Source: CAYJAD01 sp964372165
GTDB lineage: Bacteria; Desulfobacterota; Desulfovibrionia; Desulfovibrionales; Desulfovibrionaceae
Length of the DNA: 5,837 bases
NCBI GenBank assembly: GCA_964372165.1
Contig: CAYJPT010000146.1
Location: forward strand, 1 to 5,837
Direction of reading: 5' to 3'
Made by a program: the position numbers and the translations under genes. Each line of letters begins with the position of its first letter. Position 1 is the stretch's first letter. Positions 5,783 to 5,837 of the stretch are shown piece after piece. Below the pieces are notes generated by a model. It was given only the letters and a program-made list of their open reading frames with translations. It was not told where the DNA came from and did not search any database.

Positions 5783-5834
5783 AAGGAAACGCTGATTAAA
5801 TCAGCAAGCCAAAAAACATATTGTGCGTTTCCTT
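5783..5834. repeat. 52-bp element with 10-bp terminal inverted repeats and an inner palindrome
   Basis: AAGGAAACGC (5783-5792) and its exact reverse complement GCGTTTCCTT (5825-5834) bound the element. An inner palindrome, GCTGATT-A-AATCAGC, lies at 5791-5805. There is no ORF. The left part (5777-5810) resembles 281-313 in the opposite orientation. The form suits a miniature inverted-repeat element or the remnant of an insertion sequence end. In the minus direction a TAAAAT (5782-5777) at its edge could serve as a -10 for napC, with no good -35. It reaches almost to the window end, so the full extent is unknown. Confidence 0.5.
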
Positions 5835-5837
5835 ACA

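Noticed and set aside
5791..5805. TGAT/ATCA palindrome as an FNR box
   Set aside because: The half-sites are separated by 3 bases rather than 4, and the palindrome is part of the repeat element.

Overview
The window holds a complete six-gene periplasmic nitrate reductase (Nap) operon on the minus strand, read right to left: napC (5721-5134), napM (5137-4670), napA (4668-2386), napD (2191-1901), napG (to 1306) and napH (1306-347). This gene order, the tetraheme cytochrome NapM and the absence of napB match the unusual Nap system described from the sulfate reducer Desulfovibrio desulfuricans ATCC 27774. The NapA sequence also closely resembles, from memory, the monomeric Desulfovibrio enzyme. 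The host is therefore most likely a member of the Desulfovibrionaceae. The DNA is clearly AT-rich (judged by eye, not computed), which suggests a low-GC, possibly host-associated lineage rather than the classical high-GC Desulfovibrio.

How the parts work together (family knowledge applied to what is visible): NapC, a membrane-anchored tetraheme cytochrome of the NapC/NirT/NrfH family, would take electrons from menaquinol. NapM, a second anchored tetraheme cytochrome, probably stands in for the missing NapB and passes electrons to NapA. NapA is the Tat-exported Mo-bisMGD/[4Fe-4S] catalytic subunit that reduces nitrate to nitrite in the periplasm. NapD is the cytoplasmic chaperone that binds the NapA Tat signal. 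NapG and NapH are iron-sulfur proteins that form an alternative quinol-oxidising route. The genes are tightly coupled (4-nt ATGA overlap napC/napM, 1-nt gap napM/napA, 1-nt overlap napG/napH). The exception is a 194-nt gap between napA and napD, which carries a strong 13-bp-stem hairpin without a T tract.

Layout: 1-54 may be the 3' end of a plus-strand gene that converges on nap. Positions 55-346 are non-coding and unusually rich in inverted repeats. Positions 347-5721 are the nap operon. Positions 5722-5837 hold the napC leader, a 17-bp imperfect palindrome that overlaps a promoter-like sequence, and a 52-bp element with 10-bp terminal inverted repeats. Part of that element recurs, diverged and in the opposite orientation, at about 281-313, so related repeats flank the operon.

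No wholly new system is evident. The points most worth a second look are the start of napG (no Tat signal, a G7 tract and a 7-codon mini-ORF), the inverted flanking repeats, the intra-operon hairpin, and the dense secondary structure downstream of napH.
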